From positions 105,599,796-105,663,795 of the forward strand of contig NC_081415.1 of the NCBI RefSeq assembly GCF_030272615.1: a stretch of DNA of 64,000 nucleotides. The letters run 5' to 3'. Shown piece after piece: positions 47,059 to 59,500 of the stretch. The notes below the pieces were generated by a model. That model saw nothing but the letters and a program-made list of their open reading frames with translations, had not been told where the DNA came from and did no database searches. Each line of letters starts with the position of its first letter. Position 1 is the stretch's first letter. The DNA is from Cryptomeria japonica (taxonomy: Eukaryota > Streptophyta > Pinopsida > Cupressales > Cupressaceae). The position numbers were made by a program, and so were the translations under genes.

Positions 47059-48538
47059 TGTATGCGGGAAAAGTGGGCGAATAAAACTTAATATGTGAAA
47101 ATCTTGTTATATACTAGTCCACACATACACACAGGACTTCTTGGTGCAAGCTATGGAGTAACATAGTATTACTCAGCTTCCCAAGGAGGGTCCCATGGCT
47201 CTCTATCTCACGATGTCCCTCAAACCAATGTTTTGCTCTCAGATCACTGAGCAAAATGGTTTAAGGATGGCAAATGTGAGAAAGAGAGATGTTTTGATAG
47301 ATTTTAGTATGAAATGGATGTTAAGCTATGTATGATTCTAAAATGCAATAAACTAGATGATAAGATGACAAGATTAGTATGAATACTACCCTAGCATACT
47401 ATATTTAGTCTATGATTGAGCTAAAATGATAAAGAAAGTACTTTAAACATGCATATTTAGTCTAATTCCTGATCTAAAAGAGGCTAAATGATGAGCATAA
47501 AAATGATATGAAAGCTTGAAAGAATTTGAGCATAAGTGTAATGCTTCAAATTTAAAAGATTCTATATATGAAAATGGAGGGATGAGAGCTCTATTTATAG
47601 CAAGAATAGGGCAATGGATGGTCAAGATTGAATGGTTTAATCAAGGGTTTAGTTTGAAAGTTGGGGATCCATGTGCATGATTTGCACCAATGAAATGGTG
47701 ACAAGTGTCAACATAAGATTGGGTTGAAAAAAGGGGTTGGAGATATTGAATGCCTGAGAAGACCTCATGGTTATCTAGAGGCTAAGGGTCAAGTCTAAGT
47801 TAGGATTACCCATTGGATTAGGAGTTAATTCAAGGATAAACCTTTGTGCAAATGATTAAGAGATAATCATGTTCAAAGCATTAAAGGCCTGATGAGACCC
47901 TTGGGTTGGGTAGAGGTTGAGTCAAAACAAATGTTTTAACCATGTAGGAGGGTTTGGGTTAACTATTAATGGTTATTGGAGACTTTGTGGATTAAGTGGT
48001 TGAAGGTTGGAAGCCTTCAATGGTTATCAAAGACTTTGAGACATTTAGTGGTTGAAGGTTGAAAGCCTTTAATGGTTATCAAAGACTTTGAGGTTTTGAG
48101 AAATGACTTCCCTTTGCTTAGGGATGTGACAAAGTTTAGAGGAGGGGTTAGGTTAATTAGAAGTGATTAGAAGATTCTAGAAGGGATTAGAAAGGGGTTT
48201 GGGATTTTGCAAGTGGATGGAGGGATAATAGGATTTAATTGATTTAAAGAGATTTAATTCAATTTGGTTGCAATTTGGGGAAATTAAATAAATTAGATTT
48301 ATTTAATTTAGGATAACTATTTAATTAAATTTGAATTTAATTAAAAGTGGATAGGGAGATTTAATTGAATAAAATGATTTATTCATTAAATGGTATAGTG
48401 AATTTTATTTAAATAAATTGAGTAATTTACTTAATAAAATAGAAGAATGTGGATAATTTAATTAAATTGGATTTAATTAAATAGAGAAATGAACATAAAA
48501 TATTCATTTAGGAATATGGTCATTTTTATACGTTTACA
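47059..48538 (-). mobile_element. upper LTR of giant element (1480 bp)
   Basis: From TGTAAACGTA at 48538 (TGTAGACG in the other LTR) to ...GCATACA at 47059. TATA box TATAAATA at 47592-47599 (minus). Same length as the lower LTR. It is preceded by a PPT at 48539-48555, although it is the 5' LTR of the complete element. Confidence 0.9.
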
Positions 48539-48555
48539 TTTTGCCCCTCTTTTAA
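48539..48555 (-). other. polypurine tract, upper LTR
   Basis: TTAAAAGAGGGGCAAAA on the minus strand. A PPT on the outer side of a 5' LTR shows that another unit was joined there. Confidence 0.9.
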
Positions 48556-48896
48556 GTGACGTGTGTGCACATGTTATTTCAAAGAAAATGATATGTTTTT
48601 GTGATTTTATGATCAAATGCAAATTTTGTGTCGCTCTTGTGATTTGTAAGTTGTGCCGCAGTTTCGATTTGATGTGATGCCCCAGATTTGATATTTGATG
48701 GTGATGCCCCCTCGAGAGATGAATCAATATTTTGGTTGAAAATTTTTTATTTAATTTGAAGAGTTGTGTATGATTTCGTGCATGTGAAAAGTGTGCAAAT
48801 TGATTCATCTCCCGATAAGTTATAAATGTTTTGGTATAGGGGAGACCGCGACCATATTACAGGTCCAGTTGGCTAACCCTAATCTCATTTTCCTCC

Positions 48897-48904
48897 TATA
48901 AAAG
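48897..48904 (+). promoter_or_regulatory. TATA box of antisense PMD gene, copy 2
   Basis: TATAAAAG, 74 bp before ATG at 48978-48980, same context as copy 1. Confidence 0.7.
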
Positions 48905-48977
48905 GGAAAAAGGGCTCAAATTAGGTTCATTTGTGCTTTGTTGACTTTGGAGAAAGAGAATTTGCTCTGGAGAGAAA

Positions 48978-51900
48978 ATGCCTATTTCGTATCACAGACA
49001 CCAATTCGAGTGCGTTTGGAGGTACCGGAGACCTGTAGCGCATGGACCACCAGTAAGTCAACATTTTTGACCCTTTTGTGTCTTTTCGTTTTGTCATTTT
49101 TAGTCATGTTTTGAATTTCAAAGTTCAGGTTTTACGGTTTAGCGCATCTAGGGCTTAGTTTAGCGCATACAAAGTTTAGATTAGCGCATCAGGTTAAATT
49201 TTAGGGGTCGTATCCGAACTAGATAAGATAGCGCATAAAACTCATAGTTTAGCGCATGCAGGTATAATAGCGCAGGGCAGCCATCGGGTAGTGTGTTGGG
49301 TCAATGAGTTAGCGCGTAGGGTAGACCTAGCGCATAGGGGTCGCAGGGGTTCGCATAGGGAAGGGGGTTTAGCATGTAGGTTTAACCTAGCGCATAGAGC
49401 CAAACAGGTAGCGCTTAAGAGAGATAGATTAGCGCGTAGACAGAGTCTAGCGCATAGGGTAGGTTAGGTGGTGCATGGGGAGAAAAGATTAGCACGTAGA
49501 GTCAGTCTAGTGCATAGGATAGATAGAATAGCGCGTAGGAGAGATAGCCTAGTGCGTGGGAGTTTTTTAGCGCATTGAGCATCTGTTTTAGCACATCGGA
49601 AAAATTTTTACAGAATGGGCCGATTTGAAAATTTGTTTTGTTTGCCTATCATGATTTGATGGATTGATCTAATATGAGTGTTTGTATAACTTGTTTTGAT
49701 TTCCGATTGTCAAGTTATGAATAAATATCAATGTGTTGTATTCATCAGAATATGATTTATTTGTGTGTTTTGTTTCAACTTCAATGTGTGTGAAGCCTGA
49801 GTTATGTTACAAGCCGATATGGGTTGGAAGCTTGAGTTGTATTACAAGCTGATATGGGTGGGAAACTTGAGTTGTGTTACAAGTTTATGTGATTTTGGTA
49901 CTTGAGTTGTTTTACAAGTTTTTATATGGTTTTTGAGAACTTGAGTTGTTTTACAAGTTTGATATGAAATGATAGGATTTTGAACTTTGATATAGATGAG
50001 CAAATTGTTTCATATTGTTGATGTGAGTTTGATTTTGATATCTTTGTTTTGATGTGGAAACTGATATTAGATTTGTTTTGCTTGTTGATAGGAGTGATTG
50101 GGTGTGGTGCAGTCACGGGAGAGATTTCCCAGACCATGGACATTGATACCGCGGTTGTCACAAGCCGACCTGGACATTATTAAGAGATGTGGATTGACCT
50201 CTCTGTTGGATATGCCTCGGTTCACTATGAACCGAGGGCTTTTGACAGCTTTGGTAGAGAGATGGCATAGCGACACCAACACCTTCCATTTTGCTACGAG
50301 AGAGATGACAGTCACACCTAAGGACTGTTACCAGATTTTGCGTATTCCTGTGGTAGGTGCACTACTACCATACGAGCAATCAGAGGAGGTTGGCACAGAG
50401 GCACTACGTCGGATATTTCAGGATGATACTATCTATGGTTATGAGATCCCTTGGCAGGAGTTTTTGGACCTGGACTATGCACCCCTACCATCCGTTCTAG
50501 CAGGGTTTATTGGTGGATTCCTTTGTCCTGATCGTAGGTCAAAGGGATTCTCGGTGGGATGGGGGTTAGTTTTGGAGGAGATGGTGACACAGGGGCAGAG
50601 GTTTGCAAGGGGGTCAGCGATGTTGGCGCATTTATACAGGAGTCTGCATGAGGTAGTATACCTCGGTTACAGTAGTTTGTCAGCTAGCGTGACCCTATTA
50701 CAGGTATGGTGCTGGGAGCACATTCCAGCAGCAAGACCACTAGCAGACAGGGACAGGCCCGTACAATGTGCTTACACCTATGGATATAGGGGTCTAGTTG
50801 TCCAGCGTAAGCTGGGAAAACTAGAGCATTGGAGGAGGGTGTTTGATGATATAGATACGGTCACCTAGAGACCGTACACAGGATGTGAGGTGTGGGCTGA
50901 GGATGGGTTGGAGATGCCCTTTGTATTTATGACGAGGTACCTGATTGGGAGGACCCCATTTGTGATTGAGAGATTCCTGGTGACCTAAGTTTTGAGGCAG
51001 TTTGGGCGCCAGCAGGGTATTCCACAGGGAGCATGCCTTTATGCACGACAGCAGCAGGATATAGCAGATTGGGGGCCGACCATTGATAGTGCCATGGCAG
51101 TGGAGGAGTTTGTGGGGTTGACTGGGTAGATATGGGACTATGCCCCGGAGATTCAGGATGCAGGGATGACAAATGAGTTTGCCCGTTTGTTTGTTGCGCG
51201 AGCGGTGGCCAGGATCTCTGATCCGGAGGAGATGAGGCCAGCGTTTGATTCAGATGAGGAGGGAGACAGGGGAGACGATGGAGATGATGGGGAGGATGGA
51301 GGAGGAGGAGGAGGTAGAGGAGCCAAAGGGAGGCGGGGAGATAGAGGGAGGAGAGGTGTGGATAGAGCTGTTAGACAGGGGAGGATAGAGAGGGGGAGAG
51401 GTGGATTGGCTATCAGAGCCAGTGGAGAGGGGAGAGTGGGGGAGGTGCTAGCTGCAGTGGGGGGTAAGGATGAGCCAATTCGACCAGCTCAGAGGAGGAG
51501 GACAGATGTGCTCCCACCTCCAGTACTGAGGACAGGCCGAGTGGGAGGGGTTCCTTTAGCACAGGCACCACTTTGGGTTCGAGTCCCAGGACATATGGAG
51601 GATGCCCAGATGCGGACCTTATAGATTACTGTGCAGCAGTTGGAGGCACAGATTTTGACCTATCAGTGGTAGATTTCTCAGTTGAACATTGAGAGAGATA
51701 CCGAGATAGAGCGACGGGGACGAGCGGAGGAGGTGGTGGCTAGCATGCAGAGAGCAGCGGCGGGTGGTCCCATGAGAGACACCCTGAGAGAGCTGGCGCT
51801 GAGGGCCCACGAGGCAGAGTATTATAGGTGGCATTATGAGGCAGTCGTACCTAGGGACCGATGAGTATAGAGTTTTGTTCAGTCAAGATCCAGCCGATCT

Positions 51901-52026
51901 CGAGCTACTGGGTCACGGTCTGAGAGCCGAGGGGTGACGGGGCCACCGAGACAGGACCCTCCTGGAGATTCAGAGGCAAGTGCATCTGGAGTGAGACCAT
52001 CTCCGTTAGGAGATAGTCATACTTGA
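48978..52026 (+). pseudogene. antisense plant mobile domain (PMD) gene, copy 2
   Basis: Exon 1 48978-49052, intron 49053-50091 (GTAAGT to TTGATAG), exon 2 50092-52026. Exon 2 has a TGA as its second codon (CGA in copy 1), then an open PMD of 256 codons (50098-50868) with LSQADLD, LTALVERWHSDTNTFHF, FIGGFLCPD, LLQVWCWEHIP and KLEHWRRVFDD. Further stops at 50866, about 50986, 51127, 51622 and 51670. The acidic and Gly/Arg-rich parts lie at 51235-51420 and a helical tail at 51600-51870. Length if intact would be about 670 residues. The stops at 51127 and 51670 are shared with copy 1; the others are private. Confidence 0.8.
49053..50091 (+). other. intron of PMD gene copy 2
   Basis: 1039 bp by the same splice-site model, with the TAGCGC array at about 49138-49600 and ACTTGAGTTGTGTTACAAG-type repeats at 49795-49980. 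Identical length to copy 1 under this model. Confidence 0.65.
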
Positions 52027-52299
52027 GAGACATGGTCTCTGTTGTTTTTTTGAGTATTTGTATTCGTTGTACTGGACACAGTTTTGACACATTTTGGATC
52101 ATTTTTGAGATATATATATAGATGGCACCATTTTTGATCATGTGATGTGTACATGGATGCATGTTTATGTGAGCTACTTCCTGTCTTTATGATGATGTAA
52201 TGTTTACATAGATGATATAATGTGTGATACAGGATGTATGCTTTTATATGCTGTGAGATGTATCTTGAAAATGAGATGTATGATTTGATATGCAACTAA

Positions 52300-52480
52300 A
52301 TGTAAAATGATATGCAAACATGTAAAATGATATGCAGCTAATTGTAAAATGATATGCAGCTAAATAAAAAATGATATGTAAGTAATTGTAAAACGATATG
52401 CAGCTAAAATAAAAAATGATATGTAACTAATTGTAAAATGATATGCAGCTAATTGTAAAATGATATGCAACTATGTTTTA
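52300..52480. repeat. ~20-bp tandem repeats after PMD gene, copy 2
   Basis: Same unit and arrangement as 35385-35570. Confidence 0.85.
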
Positions 52481-52964
52481 GGTAGCATCCTCATTCTGTA
52501 TTTGCCATCCGATATAACCATTTGTTTGCTTTCTTTTAGATATCATCATTGAGCATTTATTGATTTTTGGATATGTTGAAAATTTATACAAGCATAATGG
52601 TATAATTGAACCATAATGACCTGAGAAAAATTTACATGATTTTTGATTTTGCAAGATAACACAAGCGTCAAGGTATAATTGAACCAGGATGACCTGAGTG
52701 CATATTGCGTAAACAGACAAGATTTAATCATTTGTATGTGTGAAGTGGAATCAGGCCTTCAGTGATATTCGACGTATCACGTCTTGAGGCAAGTATTCAC
52801 ACAGTACAAGTGATCGCCTCCCAAACAGAAGATTAATAAAAATATTGGAGTTTCCCCATGATCTCTAGCTGTGAAGCATTTTAGTGAGAAAAGGGAGAAG
52901 ATCCAATAAGTCAAAAAGTTAAAAATGCAAAACATGTTAAGATTTTATGCTATAATGCAACATA

Positions 52965-54736
52965 ATAAGCTTTATTCACCTTGTTTCTTAATATTTGGTA
53001 TCAGAGCTAGTGGTTCTATTGAGACAAGGATGTCTTTCTCTTTAAGTATTAATGTTTTTTTTTGCGGTGGAAGCTCTTGTTTGATAAAGTGTGTATTCTT
53101 ATTTAGTGGTTTTGTTTTTTAACCTTATGGTCATGTTAAATTAAAAGGTGTTCATGTTGGATGTGTATTAACATCCTAGTTACATGGAGAAACACTAGCT
53201 CTTTTAGCTAAAAATTGGAGTGCTTATGTTGGGTTCATAATTTTTAGCCCATGGTTACATGGAAGTATTTTTAGCCCATGGTTACATGGAAGTACATAAA
53301 GATAAGACACATACATCTCTGTGATTTTTTATGTTTCATATATTTTAAGATCCTAGACAACTTGGTTTATCTATTAGGTTGCATTGTTCTCTTGTTTTCA
53401 ACTATTGGGTTTTGTAGATTTGTGTTTATTCCATTATTCAGATGACATGTATGATGTGAATGCCTAGATGTTTAAGTGGATTTCAAAATTACATAGATGG
53501 TTTTTTGGATTAAGATAGTTATAGGTTTGCATGGATACTTGGTGTGTTCTCATTGTTTCTTAGTAGTATATTATGGTGCATGAGAATATTTGTTCACTTT
53601 TAGTGGAATTTTTGTAATCATTGTTCATGATATCATGGGTAACTTGGTATCACTTTCAATGGCAGATTTATGTAGGTAAATAATATGTTCTATCTTCTTT
53701 ATTTCAATATTTTGGTTCTATGTTGTTGTGGTTGTAGTGTTTAGTGAGCCATGGGAATTATATGATTATAATATGGATGATCTTTTTTAATAGGTGTTGG
53801 TGTCATGTGGAGCTCTTGGATTCTACATTCATATTACAGTGAGAGTTTGACATCTTTTGTACTATTGACAAAGAATGTGATTATGTGCATCTCTTAGATA
53901 TAATTTCACTGTGTAATGTCAAGTGGAAGAATTTTAGGATAAGGTGACATTAACCTTACAATTATAAGACATTCATATGTCTCTATGTTCCTTGGAAAGT
54001 GTTCCCTAGGACATGAGAGAAAAATATTAAATATTTATACTTTATGGCTACTTGTAATTGTATTTTCAAGAGGTGAACATGAAGAGGTGATAAAGATAAA
54101 TCAAAATGGACAAAATACACTCTTTCCCACGTCCATATTGAGACATGAAGGGTCATTCTTAAAGAGACTAAGTTTGAGAAGAGAAAAGGTGTCCATTTGG
54201 GGATCTCAACAGTCTCCAAGAGTTATAGAGCACTTGGAATATCTAAAGTCTAGGTGGCTTTGACAGCCAAAGAGGAGTCACTTGAATAATTTAATTATTT
54301 CTATTGGCTATTAATTCCCTAAGGAATGGGTTTTACAAGTGGTTTTGGCCCCTTGTTTTGGAAAAACAATAGTGGTTTTTCCTCTCCCATTTGGCTATAA
54401 ATTGGAGCCAAGGAATAGTTGTTTTATCATAGGTTATTTAAGGTTTCCAATTAGTTCTAGGATTATTTGGATAAGTGAATTGAAGTGTATTATTTTGTAG
54501 TATATTTTTTTAATATTAATAATATACTTGCCCTTATTCGTTGATGAAGTTTTTTTGTGAAAGGGTTTCTCCATGTAAAATTGGTGTCTCTTTTGGTATT
54601 TTTAATTTAATATTTATATTGAATGGTGCAATCACATGTTCATTCCTGATTTAGTTTCAAATTTGCCAATATTTTTATATTTATAATCACATAAGAAAGT
54701 TAATATTGCAAGCTTTTATCACCTTGTTTCTCAACA
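52965..54736 (+). mobile_element. internally deleted copia-type element D (5' LTR truncated)
   Basis: A short LTR end (52965-52993, AGCTTTATTCACCTTGTTTCT) is followed by PBS TGGTATCAGAGC at 52996-53007. About 900 bp of non-coding interior leads to a PPT-like AAGTGGAAGA (53921-53930). A 3' LTR of about 805 bp (about 53932-54736) contains a TATA word near 54402 and ends in the same sequence (AGCTTTTATCACCTTGTTTCT). Most of the 5' LTR is missing at the array junction. No coding sequence. Confidence 0.65.
52996..53007 (+). other. primer-binding site of element D
   Basis: TGGTATCAGAGC, initiator-Met type, next to the LTR remnant. Confidence 0.8.
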
Positions 54737-55800
54737 AGCAAAGTTGGAAGTTCTTACCCATCTTCTGAAGATTCAAAGGTATATGAGCTCTCCTTAACTT
54801 CTTGTTTAGATAGGGTTGTTGATTCAAATTTTTTAGGAAGAGAAGGAAATTGAATCACATCTTCTTGTTTAGTTCATTCTTGTTGAAATACAATAGGAAG
54901 CTTGGTTTTTCTAAAATTAATATTTCTACAATGTTTTTCTTTTTGCGCAACAAGATCCCAAAGCTTGTATCCCTTCACACCATAACAATATTTGATGGAG
55001 ATACATTTCACAACCTTGTTCTCAAATTCATTCACTTCTCATTTGGCACATGTGCATATTCCTTGCAAGATAAAAAATTTAAGATATCTTAATGAAGGCT
55101 TATGACCCAACCATGTCTCAGTAGGTGTTTTATCAATGAGAATTGGTGGAGGAGACTTGCTAATTAGGTAGCAAGAAGTGGAAACATCTTTAGTCCAAAA
55201 CTTATATCCTAGACCAACACTACTCAACATATTCCTAGCCTTATTTATCAATGTCTTGTTCATTCTTTCAACAACTCTATTATATTGTGGAGAATATAGA
55301 GTTTTTTTCTATTTATTAATGCCACGATCTTTACAAAATCTTTCAAAATCATCATAACAAAATCACCACCATTATTACTCCTAAAAAAAATATTTTCTTT
55401 CTATTATGCAGCTCAACCATTGCTTCAAATTCTTTATATCAACTGAAAACTTTTGATTTTCTCTTTAAAAAATATACCCATCTCCTTCTATTATAATTAT
55501 CAATAAATAAAAAATAATGTGTATTTTACAATGGAAGGAACATCTATAGGACGAAACACATAAGAATGAATAAGATCCAAAACACACAAGATTTATAACT
55601 CAAGTAAAAATGAACATGGTTTTATTTTCCATAAATGCAATAATGCTCACATAAATCAAAACCAAGATTACAATAATTCAAACCTTCAATAAAGTTTATA
55701 TTTTTCAATGTCATTAGAACCTTTTCTCTAATGTGACCAAGTTTGTGGTGCCATAACATAGTCTTCTTTGCAAGTAACTTTTATTCAGAAGAAAGAGCAC
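54737..55800 (-). pseudogene. pol: C3 integrase and integrase-RT linker
   Basis: Minus strand from 55800: a LGHIREKVLMTLKN stretch, core fragments FFLRSNNGGDFV, then MNKTLINKARNMLSSVGLGYKFW (55263 down), CYLISKSPP and TPTETWLGHKPSLRYLKFF, all typical of copia integrase. The linker to RT reaches 54737 and stops at element D. Many stops and frameshifts. Confidence 0.85.
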
Positions 55801-56260
55801 CCTTAGGTATCTAAAAGCCATGACCATCTGATGAAGGTAAAACCCTCACCTCTTACAATGAAGTATCCACATAATTTTTTCACAAAAGTACTATTATACT
55901 TAACTATGTATGCATCTATCTTATACAATGTGCAAAATTTGAGAATTCTAATAGTTACCATAGAATCTCTCACCAGTTTACATCTTACATCGAAAAACAC
56001 TACATACACACTTGCATCTATTAGTTTACTCACATATAACAAGTTTTACACTAGTTGATAGTTATGCAACAAACCATTAATCCTTTTTATTCTACCAGCA
56101 TGAAACTTGATTCTAAATTTACCATAACTAACAATATCTAAATGAGAATCATCACCCAAATACACATAACCTCCATCAAATTTCTAATTTAAAAAAAAAA
56201 ACAATCTATATTAGAAGTCATATGAAAAGATGCACTCAATTCAGCTAACCATGCATCATT
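55801..56260 (-). pseudogene. pol: C3 protease end and gag-pre-integrase region
   Basis: AELSASFHMTSNID near 56250 is a decayed copia protease active site (DSGAS form in intact copies; the catalytic Asp is not kept). YVYLGDDSHLDIVSYGKFRIKF and NLLYVSKLIDASVYVVF follow, the usual gag-pre-integrase phrases. Confidence 0.8.
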
Positions 56261-56500
56261 ACCTACATGAGTGGCCAAATATGTAATAAATGCATCACTG
56301 CCTTTCTTCTCAGATTTAGAATTATAATCAAATTTCTTCTCTTTCTTGTTTTCTTCTTTGTAATCCTTATGAAAGTCTTCATATTTACTACAATTCCAAC
56401 AAAGGACTTTGAAAATTCCAAGAGATTAAGATCTACCCTTGGAATTGGATTTATAATTCTTCTCATTTGTATTTCCTTTTTCCTTAGGTATTCCACGTAT
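56261..56500 (-). pseudogene. gag: C3 gag C-terminus with broken zinc knuckle
   Basis: LCWNCSKYEDFHKDYKEE resembles a copia CCHC knuckle (CWNCGKYGHFRKDC type) in which the last Cys is Tyr and one Gly is Asp. A Lys-rich tract follows. The front of gag is 4.6 kb away at 61085-61690. Confidence 0.75.
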
Positions 56501-56529
56501 ATTTAGGGCCTCCTTGGCACCGATGGGTA

Positions 56530-59500
56530 CCATCGTCCTCATTTCTTTACATAAAGGTGGGAAATAGGGTTCACAATTTTATGCATGCAAACTAGGAAGT
56601 AGACCTACTTCCTAATGGTTAGATTTAAGGAGAGGGGTGAATTCACTTGGCTCAATCAAAAATTTGATTGAAAAGGACTGAGCACAAAGTGGATTTGGGC
56701 CTCCTTTTTTAATTTAAAAATGAGCTATATAAAGATTGTAAAGCGAAAAATCGCGAGCGAACCCTAAGTGTTCCCCCACCACTCCAAGGAGAGGGAAAGG
56801 AGGTCACTAGGGTTGATGGTTTTCACTTAGGGGAGACTTTTCATTCCACAAGATCCAATCCCACACAATGTAAGATTGGATTCTAAATGAGTTTCAAGGG
56901 TTAAGTCAGCAAGGCTACCTTCTTTTGTAAAGAATGTAGATAGAAGGATTGAGCTAGAAATGCATGGAAAGTGAGAAAGATCCACTTATAAATAGAGATA
57001 GGAATATGGGATGAAGCTGCGGACCTAGAATTAGCAGTAAAATGTTGAGACAACGCTATCTTACAAATTTGAGTGAAAGTTGATAGGACGATGGCGCCCG
57101 ACGTGCACACGGTCCTCCGAAAAATCTACGAAACGAAGGGGGATCTGTTCGTCTCTGCACAAGGATTCCAGATCTTCAATTATAGCCGTGTACCTGCAAC
57201 CTACACACAGAAAAGAGAGGATGATTGGGGGGTTAGGGATTAGGGGTTTGCCCTTAGGTCAAACCCCGGTTTTGGAATTAACCAAGAAATGAGAAATGTT
57301 GTAAAATGTAAATGATTGTAATGTAATAAAGTACCAATACCTTGTTGTAAGAATGTTTGTATTCTTACATGCGAAGGTGTAATTGTTGTTGTATGTTGTA
57401 TGTTGTATGTGATCTCCTCTTCAATGGTTGAATCCTTGTCTTGAATGCAACACTTAGCCTTGAATGGAGACTTAGAATGATCAATTGCTTGAAGGAATGC
57501 TTGAATGCTTGAATGTCGTTTCCGCGTCTTTTTCATCTACCCTTTTTGAGAGGGGAAATGTAGTTTATATACTTGCCAATTAGGGTTGAAAGACTGATTT
57601 TTCTGACCTTAGGCCGACCTAGGAAGATTATTTTCCAATCTGCAAACTTAAAGACCCGAAGCCCCATAAGAGACCGGGCCCAAAATAGGGCCAGGGACCA
57701 GGGCGCTGGGCGCCATGGTCCCACCTCCAGGGACAGCAGGGTGCAAGGAGGATCAGGCCAAGGTGCTGAAAAATGCAGTTTTTGGTGTCATGAACAAGTT
57801 TCAGGGTCTCCATTCAGGTTCAGTGTTGCATCGCCATCGTGAAGACCCAAATGCAGTCGAAATTGCAAGTGTCACAATTGTAGGATGCTACAAAGATGTA
57901 AATTGAATGCAACATATAGGGATAAAGGTGTAAAACTGACATAAATCAACACGCATGAGTAGTTTTAGATTTGATATGCAGATATAGGTACAGATCTAAA
58001 ATAAGGAAGTTGAGAAGAACCTATGTTTGAAATTTGGGCTTGAAAGTGATTGCCAATGGCACTTGGGGCAACTTTGTCCTTAGAGAGTTAGATGCAAGAA
58101 ATGATTGTCTTTTTGAGATAAGAATGCAGTCTTGAATGCTTCCCTAAAGTTTCACCAAAATGTTGTCAAACATAGGTGTGTGGGGAAACCTCATCTTCAA
58201 CTTTTTACCTTTGCAAAAAATGGATATGATTGCCTTTTTCTGCTCTACCTAAATCTGCAATTATGTCTTCTAACCATTTCACCTACATGTAGTGTATGAA
58301 AAATTGTGTTGTTGATAGGGGTTTACCTAGGTCAAACCTCAATTTGGAATCAACCCAATTGAATTGAAATGTAAAGACTAACTTAAAAAGGTTAGAGGTT
58401 AGTTCTAAATTCAAATGTTGAAATTGGAATTAAATACCGTGATGATTTTTTCTTTCAAGTCTTCATGCAAATTTTTATGACGTCACGTAGGAATGTAGGA
58501 TGTCTTATTTATTTCTTGATCATGGATGCCATCTTGAATGCTTGAACACTAAATAATTGGCATCTTTGTCACTACCTTGATAATTCTTGATTAATTTCTC
58601 ACTTGAATACTAATTATAGGAATCAAATTTGAAATTCAATCATGTGGAGAGATGTCTCAAATGAGGGGGAAAGGCTTTCTTTTATACCTCACCTCATGAA
58701 TCGTGTTTGATTTTTTAAAGCAGACTGACAAGGGAAGGGAATTCCCACCCATATTTTTCAACTATTAAAGGGTCCCAAATTGGTCTCCTTTAAATTGAAC
58801 AAGGGCACCCGAGGAACCATTGTCCAAGGAAAAGGGTGCCTATGAAATTCTTGTCCAAGGGAAAGGGCACCTAAGGCACCCTAGTCCAGCCTATCAAGGC
58901 TAAACTCAGGACCACTGAACTAGGTGAACATGAAGGTTGAAACTTGAAGTTGGTGTGAGAAAGATTAAACATGGTCAAAACACATAAAGACAAATCACTA
59001 AAGTGAGGCCTAAATAAGGATGAAATTGTATATGGGTATAATTTATGGTGCCACATTTAGCACCTACTTTAGTGGGAGTATGATCCTACACTCACACTCT
59101 CAGTAAAGTACAAAATAGCATTGAAAACTTTCATCAAGATATTAAAGAGGCAAGACACACCAAGCTCCCTAGGACTTAGGAACTTATCAATATAATATCA
59201 AGATAAAAGGAGAAACACGTGGAGAGAAGAGAGATCATGACTAGGTTGGCCTAGTAAGGCTACGCTTAGTATGATTCAAGTTGAGAAACACAAAATTGAA
59301 TTTAAAAATTAGTGCAAAGGATTAAAAATAAAAAGGCTTAGTTATCAAAGTAATTCGAATAAGAATATACATGTCATGGTGTGTGGTTAAAGTGTACAAA
59401 CCAAATCTCGTGGTGTGTACAAAGTGTAACAAAGAGTAGAGTGTGTGGTCACATATTAAAGCAATTATGCATTGCTTACTAGGAAAAATTATTTTAAGGT

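Larger units (their letters stand above)
30104..48538 (-). mobile_element. complete giant Tat element, 18.4 kb
   Basis: The part of the array with one LTR at each end. 5' LTR 47059-48538, PBS 47038-47054, leader, gag from 44002, pol to 36548, antisense PMD gene 32059-35109, PPT 31584-31600, 3' LTR 30104-31583. Both LTRs are 1480 bp. Dual RNase H places it in the Tat lineage, where 15-20 kb elements such as Ogre are known. Confidence 0.85.
29179..52963 (-). mobile_element. permuted tandem array of a giant Tat-lineage element (1.4 units)
   Basis: 29179-36053 and about 46143-52963 are direct copies of each other at a distance of about 16.95 kb. Each copy contains leader, PBS, 1480-bp LTR, PPT and the PMD gene. 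The gag-pol block (36548-44002) occurs once between them. Hence the order on the minus strand is 3' region - LTR - leader - gag - pol - 3' region - LTR - leader fragment. The duplicated parts show few differences (2 in about 90 bases compared at 30121 and 47077; not aligned in full). The left junction is in copia RT and the right junction is in element D. Confidence 0.85.
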
